Origin: Selenomonadaceae bacterium
GTDB taxonomy: Bacteria; Bacillota; Negativicutes; Selenomonadales; Selenomonadaceae
Length of the DNA stretch: 64,000 bases
NCBI GenBank assembly: GCA_017475745.1
Contig: JAFVEZ010000045.1
Coordinates: 35,884-99,883 of the forward strand
Direction of reading: 5' to 3'
Each line of letters opens with the position of its first letter. Positions within the stretch are counted from its first letter, which is position 1. The notes beneath the pieces are model-generated. The model did no database searches. It had not been told where the DNA came from and saw only the letters and a list, made by a program, of their open reading frames with translations. This document shows positions 62,447 to 64,000 of this stretch, in pieces. Made by a program: the position numbers and the translations under genes.

Positions 62447-63655
62447 CTAAGTTGTCTTTGATACAACCGTAAATTTCAAGGAATTTGTCAAAATTAAAAT
62501 TATAAATATCAACATTCCGATTGCAGCAAATAGCGGATTAAACGGTATTGGCGAGTGTTCCAGCAGCATCATCAATGAAGGCGGTATCAATAATGCCCAA
62601 GAGAGATAAGCCAGACGCTTATTTTGAGTGACAATTTCCTTGACCTTTTTGGCGATTTTAAGCAGTTCCAAGAATTGTCCGAGCCGCTCAATCTCAAAAT
62701 CTATATGAATTTGATCGTCAACCAGTCTCAATGAATTACCTGTCAATAATACCGATGTGTCTGCATTAATCATTGCCGGTAGGTCAACGACATCTTTACC
62801 TATCATAGCAACATACTTTCCGTGAGCACGCATTAATTGGACTTCACGCGCCTTGCCCTCTGAAGTCAGTGCCGCTCTTGCGAGATCAACAGAAATATTC
62901 TTCGACACGGCGTGGACGGTCTTCTTGGACTCTGAACTTAGCATTACAGTTTCAAAGTTGAGACGCTTGAGGTGATTGAGGAACTCTTTGGCATCTAAAT
63001 CAATTTCGTCTTTCAATGCGACAATTCCTCTTACCATTCGACCCATCAACAGCATTAGTGGTGTCTTGCCTTTGGCGGCGAGTTGGTCGACCTTAGTCAA
63101 TAATTCGGAACTGACTTCAACTTTCTCGGAAGTAATCCACTTTGGGCGACCAAACTTAACAGGAGTATTATTCATTAATGCTTCAACACCACAGCCGGAA
63201 ATTTCTCGAAAGGCAGCCACTCTCTGGAGACTCAAGCCACGATGTTCTGCCGTCTCATATATCTTCTTAGCGAGGAAGTGATTTGACTCGCTCACAGCGG
63301 AGGCAGAGTAAGCCAGCAATCCATTCTGAGAAAGACCTTCCGGCACAAGATCAGTAATGTAGTAGTTGCCGTCAGTTATAATATTGCTCATTGAAATGGC
63401 GACAGTATCAACGGTGCTTAAAGTCAACAGCGATTCAGCGGACGGCATCTTAACTCCAAGATCGGCAACAAATTGTTTGGCTCGTTTAAAGACCAAAGGC
63501 GTTGTAAGTGCAAGGCAGAACGGTGAGAAGGCAATCATAACCGTCAAACCCGTCAAAATCGCTTCGTCTAAACCTTTGTGGGCATATTGCCAGCTAATAG
63601 CCACTATAGTTGTTAGCAATTCAAGTACTATATACATTTTTATTTTAGGCAGCAA
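62447..63655 (-). CDS. P1B-type ATPase-like protein lacking catalytic residues (pseudoenzyme)
   Basis: The protein aligns by eye with the second half of heavy-metal P1B ATPases, but every catalytic motif is altered. Numbering from the GTG at 63664: the membrane CPC is FSPFC (46-50); DKTGT is SMSNI (91-95), losing the phosphorylated Asp; the HP of SEHPLA is HF (129-130); TGDN is SSES (243-246); GDGxND is GKDVVD (289-294). The GxG nucleotide-site strand ISGCGVEALMNNTPVKFG remains. The N-terminal metal-binding domain, first membrane helices and actuator domain are absent. Two hydrophobic helices end the protein. The frame is intact over about 400 codons. The TTG at 63655, six bases after AGAGGTG, is preferred to the GTG. 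The BMP and kinase genes follow in the same orientation. Confidence 0.8.
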   Translation of the reverse strand: MLPKIKMYIVLELLTTIVAISWQYAHKGLDEAILTGLTVMIAFSPFCLALTTPLVFKRAKQFVADLGVKMPSAESLLTLSTVDTVAISMSNIITDGNYYITDLVPEGLSQNGLLAYSASAVSESNHFLAKKIYETAEHRGLSLQRVAAFREISGCGVEALMNNTPVKFGRPKWITSEKVEVSSELLTKVDQLAAKGKTPLMLLMGRMVRGIVALKDEIDLDAKEFLNHLKRLNFETVMLSSESKKTVHAVSKNISVDLARAALTSEGKAREVQLMRAHGKYVAMIGKDVVDLPAMINADTSVLLTGNSLRLVDDQIHIDFEIERLGQFLELLKIAKKVKEIVTQNKRLAYLSWALLIPPSLMMLLEHSPIPFNPLFAAIGMLIFIILILTNSLKFTVVSKTT

Positions 63656-63676
63656 ATTTTTCACCTCTTCAAATAG

Positions 63677-63705
63677 ATTATATAATCTTTTCGTGAAAAC
63701 TTCAA
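63677..63705 (-). promoter_or_regulatory. Promoter of the P-type-ATPase-like/BMP/kinase operon
   Basis: TTGAAG and TATAAT are 17 bases apart on the minus strand, about 20 bases before the start. The -35 touches the T-run of the upstream terminator. Confidence 0.65.
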
Positions 63706-63729
63706 CAAAAAAAGCAGACTGCTCTGCTT
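63705..63729 (-). terminator. Second terminator downstream of tRNA-Leu
   Basis: AAGCAGA and TCTGCTT form a perfect seven-base stem with a four-base loop, followed by seven T on the minus strand. It lies 88 bases after the first terminator. Confidence 0.75.
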
Positions 63730-63816
63730 ATATAAATTTCAATTATTATGTAAAATCTTCTTCGATCTCATACTTATTACTTAAATACTCCAATGTTAAT
63801 TTTGATTAAATATACA

Positions 63817-63841
63817 CTAAAAGCCCGGATACACCGAGCTT
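63817..63841 (-). terminator. Terminator directly after tRNA-Leu
   Basis: Arms 63821-63828 and 63834-63841 pair over eight positions (one G-U) around a five-base loop, with TTTTAG following on the minus strand. Confidence 0.6.
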
Positions 63842-63855
63842 GCAAATTCACATTA

Positions 63856-63942
63856 TGGTGCGGTCGGTGAGACTTGAACTCACACGAGGAAACCCTCACT
63901 ACCCCCTCAAAGTAGCGTGTCTGCCAATTCCACCACGACCGC
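63856..63942 (-). tRNA. tRNA-Leu (anticodon GAG)
   Basis: The minus strand folds into a class II tRNA: acceptor GCGGTCG/CGACCGC, anticodon stem CTACT/GGTAG around TTGAGGG (anticodon GAG), a long variable arm (TGAGGGTTTCCTCG region), the T-arm with GTTCAAGTC, discriminator A and encoded CCA. It reads CUC and CUU codons. Confidence 0.93.
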
Positions 63943-63971
63943 GCTGAACAAGTATTTAGTTTTAAAATAAA

Positions 63972-64000
63972 TGGTGCGGTCGATGAGACTTGAACTCATA
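63972..64000 (-). tRNA. tRNA, 3' end only (probably a second tRNA-Leu)
   Basis: The last 29 bases, read on the minus strand, are a T-arm (GAGTTCAAGTCTCA) followed by CGACCGC, A and CCA, almost the same as the end of the neighbouring tRNA-Leu. The anticodon lies outside the window, so the isoacceptor cannot be given. Confidence 0.8.

Noticed and set aside
63739..63771. Ten-codon frame before a hairpin, resembling a leader peptide with attenuator
   Set aside because: The hairpin is followed by a separate promoter for the next gene, and the codons show no amino-acid bias; it is more simply a second tRNA terminator.
1..64000. CRISPR arrays, insertion sequences, rRNA operons, replication origin
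   Set aside because: No regularly spaced repeats, transposase genes, rRNA sequence or DnaA-box cluster were noticed while reading.

Overview
The window reads as chromosome of a diderm Firmicute, most likely class Negativicutes (Selenomonas/Anaerovibrio/Acidaminococcus type). It combines genes typical of Firmicutes (sufCBDSU, scpA, recN, floA with a short nfeD, rsfS, cvfB, a split transketolase, DeoR) with outer-membrane genes (bamA, three OmpH/Skp-like genes, lpxD). Base composition is moderately AT-rich. Start codons are often TTG or GTG behind good Shine-Dalgarno sequences. The genus cannot be fixed from sequence alone.

Layout. 1-3.9 kb: the 5' end of glyA, then a TRAP-type binding lipoprotein overlapping a membrane diguanylate cyclase. 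4-6.5 kb: prfA-prmC-tsaC. 6.6-12.7 kb: a FkbM methyltransferase and the sufC-(coiled-coil gene)-sufB-sufD-sufS-sufU cluster with a strong promoter. 12.7-15.4 kb: hemW and a DUF4127 gene. 15.4-18.2 kb (+): a lone recT, an AlaR/AlaT-like regulator-aminotransferase pair and tRNA-Arg(CCG). 18.2-21.3 kb: an orphan FlhB C-domain gene, an adenine deaminase gene broken by one in-frame stop, and a SpoU methyltransferase. 21.3-29 kb (-): a housekeeping run (pyrE, recN, nudix, site-2 protease, scpA, LtaS-like sulfatase). 29-40.6 kb (-): cbiB, a phosphoribosyltransferase-like gene, a putative outer-membrane protein, bamA, then proS-flavodoxin-yajC, then lpxD and three OmpH-like genes. 40.9-45.1 kb: ferredoxin-like aldo/keto reductase, EcfA/EcfT, an ACT protein, a YbaK deacylase and riboflavin synthase. 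45.2-49.6 kb (+): a soluble FIST hybrid histidine kinase, rsfS and cvfB. 49.6-52.8 kb: DeoR divergent from transketolase N and C subunits and rpiB. 52.9-57.3 kb (-): an AT-rich hypothetical with a 29-codon partner, floA, a FkbM-type gene carrying a G10 tract, nfeD and an aminotransferase. 57.5-64 kb: cbiF, a hybrid kinase with a duplicated HPt domain, a BMP-type binding protein, a P-type ATPase-like protein that has lost its catalytic residues, and tRNA-Leu genes.

Points of most interest: two loci where orphan transport-type binding proteins overlap a membrane signalling protein (TRAP-DctP with GGDEF; BMP with histidine kinase, the latter preceded by the dead P1B-ATPase homologue); a poly-G tract inside a methyltransferase gene lodged between nfeD and floA, suggesting phase variation; a near-exact 405-bp tandem duplication of an HPt domain; a coiled-coil membrane gene inside the suf operon; and a probable small-peptide gene behind a consensus promoter. 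No CRISPR array, insertion sequence, prophage block or rRNA was seen, and no gap between genes exceeds about 300 bases.
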